From NCBI GenBank assembly GCA_016721565.1, contig JADKHW010000003.1, positions 1 to 64,000 on the forward strand: a DNA stretch of 64,000 nt, given 5' to 3'. Both the position numbers and the translations under genes were made by a program. Shown in pieces: positions 50,173 to 59,679 of this stretch (the first letter of the stretch is position 1; every line of letters starts with the position of its first letter). This DNA is from a bacterium (GTDB taxonomy: Bacteria; Electryoneota; RPQS01). The notes below the pieces were generated by a model, which saw only the letters and a list, made by a program, of their open reading frames with translations, was not told the DNA's origin and did not search any database.

Positions 50173-50640
50173 CTATGCCCAGAGAACCACGCCAGCAAAC
50201 GCGGCACCAATTCTCTCTACTTTTCCGGAAACCACCGCCACCTTCATGTCGGCCAATTTCCATCCGCGGACACGAAATGCCGATTCCACTTTGGAAATTA
50301 CAATCGTGCGGCACTCATCTTCCGAGCCGTGCATGTGATGTTCCATGATTACACCCGGGAGGGTAGGATCATCGGTGACACCAAGCGCCACACCTGCACT
50401 TACGGTCTCGCCGGGGATTGAGCTTGCCTCATCGGCAAAGGCAATCGGAACCAACGCACCATAAGGTAATTTCACCGGAGCGACTTCCTGACAGGACGGC
50501 GGCAGAATCGAACTCATTCGCACGAGGTTCGTGTTTCCAACACCGGCAGCCAGCAACGCATTATCGAACGCGTTTAGCTCCGTCTCACCTTCAGCAAATC
50601 CTGAGACAAGAAAATACTTGTCGGGGGTCTTTATGATCAT
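50173..50640 (-). CDS. pdaD: Pyruvoyl-dependent arginine decarboxylase
   Basis: Decarboxylates arginine to agmatine. The 155-residue proenzyme has VRMSSILPPSCQE, in which self-cleavage at the serine pair creates the pyruvoyl group, plus LPYGALVPIAFADE and EHHMHGSEDEC. This type is common in archaea and scattered in bacteria, in contrast to the PLP-type SpeA. It directly abuts speD (50641), so both self-processing decarboxylases are made together. Confidence 0.94.
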   Translation of the reverse strand: MIIKTPDKYFLVSGFAEGETELNAFDNALLAAGVGNTNLVRMSSILPPSCQEVAPVKLPYGALVPIAFADEASSIPGETVSAGVALGVTDDPTLPGVIMEHHMHGSEDECRTIVISKVESAFRVRGWKLADMKVAVVSGKVERIGAAFAGVVLWA

Positions 50641-51051
50641 TTACGCTACCGCAGCCGCGTGATGGGCTGCCGGCTTATGCGACTCAAAACGCAAGCCGTG
50701 CGAATTCAAAATCCCACGCTTCATTTCCACTGCTGTGAATTCGGCAGCTTCTAAAGCTTGCTTCAGGTGCTCGAAAGCGACAGCAGGATCAACTTCATCA
50801 CCGCAGGTGAACAGGTCTACTGCCGCATAGCCGAACTCCGGCCACGTATGAATAGCAAGATGAGATTCAGCTATGATAATCGCACCCGAGACTCCGTACG
50901 GGTTGAACAGGTGAAAGGCCTCGGTCACGATGGTCGCGCCCGCCTTTAGTGCAGCCTCACGCATAGCGCGCTTGACTGCGGCCACATCGTTGAGGATTTC
51001 AGGATTACACATGTGGTAATCTACCACCATTTGTTGTCCCAAAGACTTCAA
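50641..51051 (-). CDS. speD: S-adenosylmethionine decarboxylase proenzyme
   Basis: Makes decarboxylated SAM, the aminopropyl donor for SpeE. The 136-residue proenzyme has the cleavage site ESHLAIHTWPEFGYA, with processing before the serine, and the catalytic FTCGD. The open frame extends to 51345, but a TTG at 51051 gives the family-typical N-terminus (KSLGQQMVVDYHMCNPEIL) and has AGGAGAACC upstream, so it is the better start. The C-terminal His-rich tail (HKPAAHHAAAVA) is a local extension. Confidence 0.93.
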   Translation of the reverse strand: MKSLGQQMVVDYHMCNPEILNDVAAVKRAMREAALKAGATIVTEAFHLFNPYGVSGAIIIAESHLAIHTWPEFGYAAVDLFTCGDEVDPAVAFEHLKQALEAAEFTAVEMKRGILNSHGLRFESHKPAAHHAAAVA

Positions 51052-51100
51052 TTTAGGTTCTCCTACCCAAAAAGAGGTGAAAGGCAAAAAGCAACGCGAC

Positions 51101-51651
51101 TTAAAAAGTGGGCGGCGTTGTAACCCAAAGAAACTCTGCTGTGCGCTTTCCGTCATTGCGAATGAAGTGTTCGCGTTCACCGGAAAAATAGAAACTGGAC
51201 CCGGCCTGAGCAGAAAAACTGTCATTACCGAAAACCAATTGAATCGTACCTGAAAGCACGAATCCGAACGCTTCACCCTGATAGGGTTTAATCGGATAGG
51301 TCTGCTGGTTTTCTTCGAGAGTAACCAGCGCGGCTTCCATTTCACGGTCTGCCCCGCCGGGAATCAGCAGCTCGAATTTCTCGGCCCCGGTCTCGGTGAG
51401 TGAGATCCGCTCCATTTTGGCAAACACAACCTGGTCAGGTTGTGTCTCTTTGAAGAAATCGGCGACTTTGACGTCGAGAACTTTTAGGATCCCGAGGAGA
51501 CTGTCCACCGAAATGCTGGTCTGATCGCGCTCAAGCTGGAAATAAACCCTTTAGTTAGATCGGCGCGCTCCGCCAACTCTTCTTGGGTCAGGTTCCGGGC
51601 CAGTCGGAGATTCCTAAGCCGTGCTCCGATATCCACCGGTCTGTATTCCAA
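51101..51651 (-). CDS. XRE-family HTH plus cupin regulator (PuuR-like), frameshifted in this sequence
   Basis: About 183 residues once one base is restored. The N-terminal helix-turn-helix reads IGARLRNLRLARNLTQEELA, then KGFIS, and should continue QLERDQTSISVDSLLGIL, but the observed GG at 51538-51539 (minus CC) breaks the frame; CCC would restore it. The C-terminal cupin (about residues 110-180) has PYQGEAFGFVLSGTIQLV and SSFYFSGEREHFIRN. HTH-cupin proteins such as PuuR sense small ligands, and its place ahead of the polyamine operon suggests polyamine or SAM sensing. The start is TTG 51651 or GTG 51636; I cannot decide. Confidence 0.8.
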
Positions 51652-51654
51652 GTA

Positions 51655-51675
51655 TATTAAACTTCTTGTTCAATA
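51655..51675 (-). promoter_or_regulatory. Candidate operator palindrome at the XRE-cupin start
   Basis: TATTAAAC and GTTCAATA flank 5 bases, an 8-bp half-site palindrome with one mismatch. It lies between the predicted transcript start and the start codon, a usual place for autoregulation by HTH proteins. Confidence 0.5.
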
Positions 51676-51687
51676 AAGTGAAGCGGA

Positions 51688-51716
51688 AATATACAGAGAA
51701 AAGGGGGTCATGTCAA
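51688..51716 (-). promoter_or_regulatory. Strong sigma-70-like promoter of the polyamine operon
   Basis: On the minus strand a perfect TTGACA and TATATT are separated by exactly 17 bases. The -35 box lies in the loop of the hairpin at 51701-51725, so terminator and promoter share DNA. Confidence 0.8.
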
Positions 51717-51725
51717 GACCCCCTT
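51701..51725 (-). terminator. hflX terminator overlapping the polyamine promoter
   Basis: A 9-bp stem (51701-51709 with 51717-51725) with a 7-base loop is followed on the minus strand by TTCTC after the final pair. It ends the hflX transcript and doubles as a palindrome over the -35/spacer region. Confidence 0.7.
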
Positions 51726-51896
51726 CATTCACTCAACTTCCTAACCTACTGGGTTTCCAACGCCTAATCGGAAAAGCCACCCGTCCGAAAGTTTAATAAA
51801 TATGTACTCTTAGGACAGTTAACGAGTCTTGTCGTGGGGCGCGAATGCTATCAATCGGCCAGGCTGACCCCCGCTCGTTTCAAAATTCTTCAGTAC

Positions 51897-53270
51897 TTAC
51901 GCCTCTTTTTCGGGCGTTTCTTCCTCATCTTCAGAAACAGAACTGATTTCCCGTCTCCACGGGTCGGGTCTCTTGGGTTCAAGCAAACCAAGCCTGCCTG
52001 CGTTGACTCGGTCAAGCTGAACCTTCATCTGAATCGTGTCGCCGACGGCTTCGGTGCTTTGGATCTCTCCTACCCTGTAGAGTTCCTGCCAAAGTTTGCC
52101 GTTGGTTGGATCCAGTTGGATGTCGAGCACAACCTTGTCCTGCTCCATGACATGCCTCATACGTTCTCTGAGAGTGTCAATCCCCGTCCCTTTAACTGCG
52201 CTGATAAGCACGGCTTCTGGTTTCGTCTCTTTCACCAACTTGAGCACCGACGGATCATCCAGAGCATCCATCTTGTTGAAAACTTCAATGACGGGCACGT
52301 CAGAAAGTCCCATCTCGTTCAGAATCTTTTCAACTGTTTCCATTTGTTCACGGTAGGTCGGCGAGGCGATGTCAATCACATGAACGATGCAATCAGCTTC
52401 TGAAATCTCAGCCAATGTCGAGCGGAAGCTGGCTACCAAACCATGAGGAAGTTTGCGGATGAACCCAACTGTATCCGAAAGCAAAGCCTTAATTCCTTGC
52501 CCAAGCGGGAGGTTCCGCGTGGTTGAATCCAGCGTGGCAAAGAGGAGATTCTCTTCATAGACCCCGGCCTGTGTCAGCACATTCATTAGAGTAGACTTGC
52601 CCACGTTCGTGTAGCCAGCCAGAGAGAAGCGGAAGACATCGGCACGCTTGGCACGCTGAGTCTTGTGCTGCTTCTCGATCATGGACAAATCTTCTTCAAG
52701 CTTGCCAATCTTGGCTCGGATAATCCGGCGGTCAGTTTCGAGCTGTGTTTCACCGGGTCCGCGCATGCCGATACCACCCTGCTGCCGCTCAAGATGCGTC
52801 CAAGCTCCCGAGAGCCGCGGCAACATATACTTGAGCTGAGCCAGCTCGACCTGAGTCCGGGCTTCACGGGATTGGGCACGCTTGGCAAAAATATCTAAGA
52901 TAAGCCCCGAGCGATCTACAAGTCTTGACTTGAATATCCGTTCGAGGTTTCGAGCTTGAGCTGGAGCAGGGTCTTCGTCGAATACCACCAAGTCCGCATT
53001 AAATTCAGCTACCAACGTCGCAAGCTCGGCAGCTTTGCCCTTCCCCACATATAGAGCGGGATCGTACTGCCGCATCTTGACCATCTCGCGCTCGACTATC
53101 TCGGCTCCAGCAGTTTCTGCCAACATGGCCAGCTCGTCCAAATGTTCGAGAGCGGCAGTCATATTCTCACCCGGCCTGCAAATACCAACCAACAAGGCTC
53201 GCTCTTTCTTAGGAGTGAGGATCGTTGTCGCCGATGGTCTTGGACTCGTCTTCAATTTTGAGACGGTCAT
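51897..53270 (-). CDS. hflX: Ribosome-associated GTPase HflX
   Basis: A 457-residue GTPase that splits stalled or stress-halted ribosomes. The N-terminal HflX domain has YVGKGKAAEL and VFDEDPAPAQARNLE, then RQQGGIGMRGPGETQLETDR, and the G domain has GYTNVGKSTL, DTVGFIRKLP and FNKMD. It ends with a Glu-rich tail. It is the last gene of the phoH-ybeY-corC-mazG run and has its own terminator. Confidence 0.95.
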   Translation of the reverse strand: MTVSKLKTSPRPSATTILTPKKERALLVGICRPGENMTAALEHLDELAMLAETAGAEIVEREMVKMRQYDPALYVGKGKAAELATLVAEFNADLVVFDEDPAPAQARNLERIFKSRLVDRSGLILDIFAKRAQSREARTQVELAQLKYMLPRLSGAWTHLERQQGGIGMRGPGETQLETDRRIIRAKIGKLEEDLSMIEKQHKTQRAKRADVFRFSLAGYTNVGKSTLMNVLTQAGVYEENLLFATLDSTTRNLPLGQGIKALLSDTVGFIRKLPHGLVASFRSTLAEISEADCIVHVIDIASPTYREQMETVEKILNEMGLSDVPVIEVFNKMDALDDPSVLKLVKETKPEAVLISAVKGTGIDTLRERMRHVMEQDKVVLDIQLDPTNGKLWQELYRVGEIQSTEAVGDTIQMKVQLDRVNAGRLGLLEPKRPDPWRREISSVSEDEEETPEKEA

Positions 53271-53318
53271 AGCCTAACGAACGTGAGCGATCATCACCAA
53301 TCTTACTTCTGGGTGGAC

Positions 53319-54137
53319 TCATACCCTCGCCCCCTCTCGTTCCTTAGCTTTGTCCCATAGCTTATCCATCTTCTCAAGTCCAGCCTCATGCAAAGGAATC
53401 CCCTCATCCTGCAAATCCAACTCGATCTGGCCGAAGCGGTCAGTGAATTTCTGAATTGAAGTTCGCAAGGCTTCTTCGGGATGGATATTGAGCTTGCGGC
53501 CCAGGTTCACCATCGTGAACAGGAGGTCGCCAAATTCGGCTTCAATCTTCTCGCGGTTGCCTTCGGCTAACTCGATCTTCAATTCCTGAATCTCTTCGGT
53601 CAGCTTCGCCCATACCGGCGCATCAGATGGCCAATCAAAGCCAACCGCCGCTGCTTTCTCTTGCACGCGGAACGCGCGGTTCAAGGCCGGTTGATTTTTG
53701 GGAACACCTGACAGCAGTTGCGGCTTGTGATCTTCCTTAAGCTTAATCTGCTCCCATTGCTTGTTGACATCGTCGGTCGAATTTACGACAGCATCTCCAA
53801 ACACATGCGGATGACGGCGGATCAGCTTTTCGTTTATCTCACGCAAAACATCGGCGGCGCTGAAGAGCTGCTCTTCTTCGGCCAGCCGCGCGTGAAAAAC
53901 AATGTGAAGCATCAAGTCGCCCAGCTCTTTCTTCAATTCCGCATAGGCTTTGCGGTCGATAGAGTCAAGGGCTTCGTAAGTCTCTTCAATCAGGTAGGGG
54001 CGCAACGATTCGTGCGTCTGCTCACGATCCCACGGACAGCCATCCGGTGAACGAAGCTTCGCCATAATGTGCACAAGCCGCGCGAACTCAGCGGCGGCTT
54101 GGTCAGTCAATGCAGTATTTTCGAAAGTTTGTTTCAA
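53319..54137 (-). CDS. mazG: Nucleoside triphosphate pyrophosphohydrolase MazG
   Basis: A 272-residue protein with two MazG domains. The first carries the metal site in EETYEALDSI and ELKKELGDLMLHIVFHARL after the typical SPDGCPWDREQTHESL. The second has LTEEIQELKIEL and EFGDLLFTMVNLGRKL. MazG removes non-canonical or excess NTPs. Located 9 bases after the unknown 173-residue gene; the downstream hflX stop-start spacing is 48 bases. Confidence 0.94.
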   Translation of the reverse strand: MKQTFENTALTDQAAAEFARLVHIMAKLRSPDGCPWDREQTHESLRPYLIEETYEALDSIDRKAYAELKKELGDLMLHIVFHARLAEEEQLFSAADVLREINEKLIRRHPHVFGDAVVNSTDDVNKQWEQIKLKEDHKPQLLSGVPKNQPALNRAFRVQEKAAAVGFDWPSDAPVWAKLTEEIQELKIELAEGNREKIEAEFGDLLFTMVNLGRKLNIHPEEALRTSIQKFTDRFGQIELDLQDEGIPLHEAGLEKMDKLWDKAKEREGARV

Positions 54138-54145
54138 ATCGTCAT

Positions 54146-54667
54146 CTACAGATAATTTAACAGCGCCATCAGCCGACGGCCCTGATCCTGCGAGTCGCTC
54201 TCGACTAACAGATTGTACATATCCATTGTGTTGGGATGCGCCAGCGCGACTTTCATTTCGGCACGGGCTTCCTTGACTAAGGCCGCAATGTAGAGTTCGG
54301 GATTTAGCGATAAATCTAACAACAGATCAAATTCTTTGGAGCGGATGTGCTTCAGCGTGTCAGTATCAGGGAGTCCCAACCGCGTGGCTTCGGTCGGATC
54401 GTAGCTCATGATGCTGCACGATTCGTTGATAATCAGCCAGCTTCGGAAATTATCGCGCACCCAGATCGTCGTTTGCGCATAAGCAAGGCGAATCAGAATA
54501 TCCGGCAAAATCGTGCGGACAATATCAAAATCATCGAAATTCGCGGGAAGGATAATGCAAACTGTCTTTGCATCTTTTGCGGCACTTGGCAGACCCACAC
54601 GACCGTTCGCGTGCTCGCCCTTGCGCCACGACAAGATCTTCCAGCCAAGTCGTTCCTTAATGGTCAT
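54146..54667 (-). CDS. Protein of unknown function (173 aa), possibly GT9-like fragment
   Basis: No clear family by eye. The layout (CIILPANFDDFDIVRTILPD, then DLLLDLSLNPELYIAALVKE and MKVALAHPN) resembles the first half of a GT9 heptosyltransferase-like Rossmann fold and the small DUF6913-type proteins of Bacteroidetes. There is no donor-binding half, so transferase activity is unlikely. Its start overlaps the end of the CorC-like gene by 11 bases and mazG follows by 9 bases, so it is part of the operon. Confidence 0.65.
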   Translation of the reverse strand: MTIKERLGWKILSWRKGEHANGRVGLPSAAKDAKTVCIILPANFDDFDIVRTILPDILIRLAYAQTTIWVRDNFRSWLIINESCSIMSYDPTEATRLGLPDTDTLKHIRSKEFDLLLDLSLNPELYIAALVKEARAEMKVALAHPNTMDMYNLLVESDSQDQGRRLMALLNYL

Positions 54668-55961
54668 CGTTCTTATTTGCTATAGCTTCGCGGCGAATCA
54701 CGCGGATGCGGCCAATGCGATGGCGGCGCACCTCTTCAACCACAAATTCGTAGTTGTGGAATTCGACACGGGTTTGCATCTCGGGGAAATCGCCCAACTC
54801 GGCTAAGATAAACCCGCCCAGCGTGTCGAAATCATCATCAATCGGTATCACATCGTCGCCGAGCACGTCATTCACAGCCTCGACATCCAGCTTGGCATCA
54901 ATCAAGACTGTATTCTCATCTACGCGCGTCCAGAGCGTGCGTTCGGCATCGTGCTCATCTTGAATCTCGCCGACGATCTCTTCAATCACGTCTTCCAGTG
55001 TTACAAGTCCAGCCGTACCACCGTACTCATCAACCGCTATGGACATGTGCACGCGCTGTTCTTGGAATTGCTTCAGCAGTTCGTCAATCGTCTTGGCTTC
55101 AGGGACAAAGTGCGCCGCGCGTATGATGCGCTTCAGATCGACTTCATCTTTGAACGGGTAATAGGTCATCAGATCTTTGACGTGCAAAATACCGATAACG
55201 TTGTCAATCCGCTCTTCAAAAACCGGCAACCTCGAGTGTCCGCACTTCCTTAACAAAGCAAGCACATCGGCCAGAGGAGTCTTCACATCCACCGCAATCA
55301 TGTCGGTGCGTGGAACCATGATCTCGCGGACGGAAATCTCTCCCAATTCGAATATCGAGTGAATCATATCGCGCTCGGTCTTCTCAAGCGCGCCATGTTC
55401 TTCACCGACTTCAAGCAGTGTTTTAATCTCTTCTTCCGAAATCCAGAGTTTCTTTTTCTCAACTCCGAGCGCTCGCGCCACCCACTCAGCGATTGGAGTA
55501 ATAAGCATTGTAATGGGTGTCAAGAGAAAACCGATAAAACTAAGCGGCCCAGCAATCGCCAATGAGAGTTTCAATGGATTGCGCACCGCTAAGTATTTTG
55601 GCAGGATCTCGCCGAAGATGAGCACGGCAAGCGTCACAACGACACCCTGAAGTACAAAAACCACCCAATGGCTCACGGCAAAATGATCAACAATCCGCGA
55701 TGTTGCCATCGCTGCAATCGTTGCGGCCATAATGTTAACAGTAGTATTGCCCGTCAACAAAACAATCAAAACTCGTCGCGGGTCTTTGAGCAGATTCGCA
55801 AGAATCCGCGCACGAGGATCGTCTTCGGAATCTTCGAGCAGCTCGCTAATCTGCGTTCGCGTTAGCGAAAAGAGTGCGGTCTCCGAGGCGGAGAAGAAGG
55901 CCGAGAAGACAAGTAGGCCGAGGAATGCGAAAATGCTCCACAGCAGATAAGCATCAATCAT
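54657..55961 (-). CDS. CNNM/CorC-family membrane protein (hemolysin C-like, putative Mg/Co transporter)
   Basis: A 434-residue protein: an N-terminal DUF21/CNNM membrane domain with about four hydrophobic segments and SAFFSASETALFSL, a CBS pair (about residues 210-330) with REIMVPRTDM and HSRLPVFEE, and a C-terminal CorC_HlyC domain (ELGDFPEMQTRVEFHNYEF). Such proteins handle magnesium or cobalt. The ATG overlaps the ybeY stop (ATGA), a neighbour order seen in many bacteria (phoH-ybeY-corC). Confidence 0.93.
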   Translation of the reverse strand: MIDAYLLWSIFAFLGLLVFSAFFSASETALFSLTRTQISELLEDSEDDPRARILANLLKDPRRVLIVLLTGNTTVNIMAATIAAMATSRIVDHFAVSHWVVFVLQGVVVTLAVLIFGEILPKYLAVRNPLKLSLAIAGPLSFIGFLLTPITMLITPIAEWVARALGVEKKKLWISEEEIKTLLEVGEEHGALEKTERDMIHSIFELGEISVREIMVPRTDMIAVDVKTPLADVLALLRKCGHSRLPVFEERIDNVIGILHVKDLMTYYPFKDEVDLKRIIRAAHFVPEAKTIDELLKQFQEQRVHMSIAVDEYGGTAGLVTLEDVIEEIVGEIQDEHDAERTLWTRVDENTVLIDAKLDVEAVNDVLGDDVIPIDDDFDTLGGFILAELGDFPEMQTRVEFHNYEFVVEEVRRHRIGRIRVIRREAIANKNDDH

Positions 55962-56414
55962 CGTGCCGCTCCTGCTTGCAGAGAAAAGTCTTCCTGTTTG
56001 CGCATCTGCTTGCGGTCCGCTTCGCTGTGATCATCAAAGCCCGCCAAATGCAGCACACCGTGCGTTGCAAGCCTGGCAATCTCATGATACAGCGGCACGC
56101 CATAGTCACGCGCTTGCCGACGCGCCTGATCGAGGCAAATATAGATTTCGCCTTCGAGTGCCGCGCCGGGATCGGTGAGGTTAAACGTAATCACATCGGT
56201 CGTACCGCGAGTATTCATATACTCGCGATGCAACTTGGCCATCTTGCGATCATCAACAAGCACGAAGCGGATGGTTCCGACGGATTTGGTAACTTTGCGC
56301 GTGGCAATTTTAGCACAGGCCAGCGCGTAGTCTTTGCGCACGCGCGCACGGGGTATCTCGGAATAAAATTCGAGCTTACCTCGAGCGCGCCCGCGGGGGG
56401 GGTTGATCTGTCAT
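55958..56414 (-). CDS. ybeY: Endoribonuclease YbeY, frameshifted in a G8 run
   Basis: YbeY is a zinc-dependent RNase for 16S rRNA 3' maturation. The metal motif HGVLHLAGFDDH is intact and TTDVITFNL precedes it. The in-frame ATG at 56414 overlaps the phoH stop (ATGA) but hits a stop after 12 codons because of an eight-base G run (56395-56402). With seven bases the frame reads on through KLEFYSEIPRARVRKDYAL, giving 151 residues, the normal length. An internal start at 56341 would lose the first strand. I read this as a sequencing indel. Confidence 0.88.
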
Positions 56415-57484
56415 TGTGAGGTGGAGGACGGGTTGTTGCCTGGTTCGGGCAGCTTGCCGAGAGCTTCGCCTGATTCGTTATTTGCGGCGCCGCTCGCGTC
56501 CGCATTGTTTTTCAAGAGTCGATCATATGCTCCGACGATTCGAGCCACGAGCGGATGGCGCACAACGTCGGAGTTTTTCAATTTAACAAATTCGATGCCT
56601 TCAATGCCTTGCAGAATATGCTCGATGCCAAGCAATCCGCTGTCACTCTTACGTGGCAAGTCTATCTGCGTTAAATCACCTGTGATGACGGCCTTTGATG
56701 CTTCACCCATACGCGTCAAGAACATCTTCATCTGACCCGCAGTCGTGTTCTGCGCTTCGTCCATGATCAGAAACGCATTGTCGAGCGTACGTCCGCGCAT
56801 ATAAGCTAACGGAGCAATTTCGATAATCTGGCGGTCGAGCAATTTACGCAGCCGGTCACCCGGAATCATCTTCATCAACGCATCATACAGCGGGCGGAAA
56901 TACGGATCAACTTTTTCACGTACGTCACCGGGCAGGAAGCCTAAGCTCTCCCCTGCTTCAACCACAGGCCGCACGAGCACGATGCGGTCAAATTTTCCTT
57001 GCTGGAACATCTGCACCGCACAGACAACGGCGATAAACGTTTTGCCTGTTCCCGCAGGACCAAACGCAAACGTAATATCGCTGCGTTGAATCGCTTCCCA
57101 ATATTCGTTCTGTCCGCTCGTGCGCGGATTGAAACTCCGGTCACCCGTGCGGAACATCGCGGCAAACGGCGCATCCGGATCGGCACGCAGTTCACGCACC
57201 GGCGCACTGATATGCAGCGCGCGGTCAATATCGCCGCGTGTGAGTGAGCCTTGTTTGCGAGTGATGCCGACGAGTTCCATGATGAGTTCGACGGCTTCAA
57301 GATTATCCGCCTGCGTGCCGCGAATCAGAATCTTTTCGCGGCGGGCGGTGACTTTCGATTGGATGTGACGCTGCAAATAGCGCAGGTTGTCATCGTTCGG
57401 ACCAAGCAACGGACGCAGAACGCCTTCCTCAACGGGAAGTTCGACGATCTCAATGAAATCCTGCGGCGTTTGTTCAGCGGCCAT
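56411..57484 (-). CDS. phoH: PhoH-family ATPase
   Basis: A 357-residue protein with an N-terminal KH-like nucleic-acid-binding part (RREKILIRGTQADNLEAVEL), then the PhoH ATPase with Walker A GPAGTGKT, RPVVEAGESLGFLPGD, and Walker B LIMDEAQNTT. PhoH proteins are linked to RNA metabolism and are usually next to ybeY, as here (ATGA overlap). First gene of the phoH-ybeY-corC-unknown-mazG-hflX run, driven by a strong promoter about 185 bases upstream. Confidence 0.95.
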   Translation of the reverse strand: MAAEQTPQDFIEIVELPVEEGVLRPLLGPNDDNLRYLQRHIQSKVTARREKILIRGTQADNLEAVELIMELVGITRKQGSLTRGDIDRALHISAPVRELRADPDAPFAAMFRTGDRSFNPRTSGQNEYWEAIQRSDITFAFGPAGTGKTFIAVVCAVQMFQQGKFDRIVLVRPVVEAGESLGFLPGDVREKVDPYFRPLYDALMKMIPGDRLRKLLDRQIIEIAPLAYMRGRTLDNAFLIMDEAQNTTAGQMKMFLTRMGEASKAVITGDLTQIDLPRKSDSGLLGIEHILQGIEGIEFVKLKNSDVVRHPLVARIVGAYDRLLKNNADASGAANNESGEALGKLPEPGNNPSSTSQ

Positions 57485-57668
57485 AGGTCGTTGCGTCAGT
57501 GGTGTGCCTCCATAGAGTATTCATCACACAAAAAATACCTCGCGCAGGACGAAACTGTCCGGCGGAGGTACCATTCACATACATTCGGACATTTTACTTC
57601 GGGACTTATCCACTCAGTTTGGGGCATGGTTGCCCTATTGTTCCTTTTTGATACGGACCACCTGTCTA

Positions 57669-57697
57669 AATGTAACAAAAAACAGCCCCCTTGTCAA
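57669..57697 (-). promoter_or_regulatory. Strong sigma-70-like promoter of the phoH operon
   Basis: On the minus strand a perfect TTGACA and TACATT are separated by exactly 17 bases. The leader to the phoH ATG is about 175 bases. Confidence 0.75.
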
Positions 57698-57700
57698 TGA

Positions 57701-57740
57701 AACTTGCCCCGGCAGGAAAATTCTCCCATCGGGGCAAGTT
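57701..57740 (-). terminator. Hairpin after aspS
   Basis: An 11-bp perfect inverted repeat (57701-57711 with 57730-57740) with an 18-base loop lies 58 bases past the aspS stop. On the minus strand only a short TTTC follows, so its efficiency is uncertain. Confidence 0.65.
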
Positions 57741-57797
57741 TGTTAGGCTTTTGTGAATTAGGCACTTCCGTTTCGGAATGCCAACAACCTCTGCTAC

Positions 57798-59568
57798 CTA
57801 CTTTGCAGGGAGTAGAGCTATCTTCAGGTCGGTCAAGAGCTTAGGATCAACTGGTGAGGGACTTCCATCCATCAGCGATTGCGCCAATGTCGTCTTCGGG
57901 AAGGCGATTACGTCTCGGATCGGGCGGTTCGTCAAGACCATGATCATCCGGTCGAAGCCCAGCGCAAAGCCACCCATCGGAGGCGCACCGTACTTCAGCG
58001 CATCCACGAGGAACCCAAACCGCATCTTCGCTTCCTCATCCGAAATCCCCAGCATCTGGAAAATCTTCGACTGCATTTCCGGATCGTGAATACGAATCGA
58101 ACCCGACAGCAACTCATTTCCGTTCATCACCAAGTCATATGACGTCGAGCGCACATTCCACGGCTCCGTATCGAGCATGTGCGAATCATCCGGATGAAAA
58201 CCAGTAAACGGATGATGCGCCGGCCAAACTTCGCCCGTCTCTTCATCACGTTCAAACAATGGGAAATCCACCACCCAGAACATCGAGACATTCTTGTGAT
58301 CGTTCGGATCAAACAACTTGAAATGCTCGGCAAGCTTGATTCTCAAAACCCAGCGCCTTCAGCACCTCGCTCTTCTTCCCCACTGCAAGTAACAACAAGT
58401 CTCCGGATTCGCCATTCAACTGTTTGACTATATTTGCTATTGCCGCGTCATCCACTTTGCCAACGAGTACGCCGCTTAAACCTTCCGCGCCAATCTTAAT
58501 TGGCAAGATTCCACCAAGCCCCGAAGCTTTCGCAAGCTCTTCAACTTCCGTGAACTGCTTGCGCGAAATCTCTCCCTGTCCCGGAACTCTTAAACCAATC
58601 ACCACACCGTTGGCATCCAGCGCTCCGCGAATCACGCGAAACTCCGTATCCTTCACATGCTCAGTGACATTCTCAAACTTGAGATCATATCGCAAATCCG
58701 GCTTATCCGAACCGTAGTTTTCCACCACGTAGTTATACGACAACCGTTGGAATGGCATTTCAATCGAAGTATTCCACACATCCTTGAGAATCTTCACCCA
58801 CAGCCCTTCCACCGTGCTGAACACGATGTCGCGCGTGGCAAACGAAATCTCGACGTCGATCTGCGTGAACTCTGGCTGGCGGTCACTGCGGAGATCTTCG
58901 TCACGGAAACATTTGCAGATCTGAAAATACTTATCGAATCCCGCCACCATGAGAATCTGCTTGTAGATCTGCGGCGATTGCGGCAGTGCATAGAACTGAT
59001 GCGGAAACACACGCGACGGCACGAGATAGTCACGCGCACCTTCCGGTGTGCTTTTGACCAAACACGGCGTCTCGACTTCGATGAAACCCAACTCTGTGAA
59101 ATGATTGCGCGCGATATTCGAGACCTTGTGTCTCAAGATGAGCACGTCCTGCAGTTCATTTCTGCGCAAATCAAGATAGCGGTATTTCAAACGAATCTCA
59201 TCCGAAGCCTTGTCCGCACCTTCAATTTGAAACGGCAGTTCAGGACAGCGGTTCAGCACTTCAATCGAAGTCGCCACCACTTCCACCGCACCCGTCGGCA
59301 AGTCGGAGTTAATCATCCCGTCAGGCCGCGTGCGCACCGTGCCGTGAATTTCCACGACCCACTCGTTCTTGAGTTCGTGTGCGGTCTTGGCCACCACAGC
59401 CGAATCTTCCGGCTGCACTACCACCTGTGTCTTGCCGTAGCGGTCACGCAAATCAATAAACACCAGCCCACCGAGGTCGCGCGCTCGCGCCACCCACCCT
59501 TGGAGGACAACCGTTTTGCCACTATCACTTTTGCGGACTTCCCCGCATGTATGCGTTCTTGTAGTCAT
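57798..59568 (-). CDS. aspS: Aspartyl-tRNA synthetase, frameshifted in an A4/T4 run
   Basis: A class II synthetase of about 589 residues once one base is corrected, normal for bacterial AspRS. The anticodon-binding OB domain (VVLQGWVARARDLGGLVFID), KYRYLDLRR, motif 2 (CFRDEDLRSDRQPEFTQID), a GAD insertion domain (about residues 310-420) and motif 3 (GFALGFDRMIM) are all present. The frame breaks at T4 (58345-58348): T3 gives KALGLRIKLAEHFKLF. The two parts are separate open frames, 58309-59568 and 57798-58346. As the gene is essential, the break is almost certainly a sequence error. ATG 59568 is preferred over the longer frame. Confidence 0.93.
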
Positions 59569-59582
59569 AAGTCTTCTTGTAG

Positions 59583-59602
59583 GGGCGGCAGGCGTGCCGC
59601 CC
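59583..59602 (-). repeat. GC-rich hairpin in the aspS leader
   Basis: An 8-bp perfect stem GGGCGGCA/TGCCGCCC with a 4-base loop (GGCG). Short GGGGCGG-type palindromes of this kind are often dispersed repeats; I see no second copy in this window. Confidence 0.5.
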
Positions 59603-59679
59603 AGCAGTCGGTTCGCCGAGTATTGCGTTACAGGGCAACATGCCGAATCTGCAACCACCTGTCCGGCGCGGAAATAACA

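Larger units (their letters stand above)
57485..57797. other. Intergenic region between aspS and phoH
   Basis: This 313-base stretch has no gene I can support. It holds the phoH promoter and the aspS terminator hairpin, listed separately, and a phoH leader of about 175 bases without a clear structure. Confidence 0.7.
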
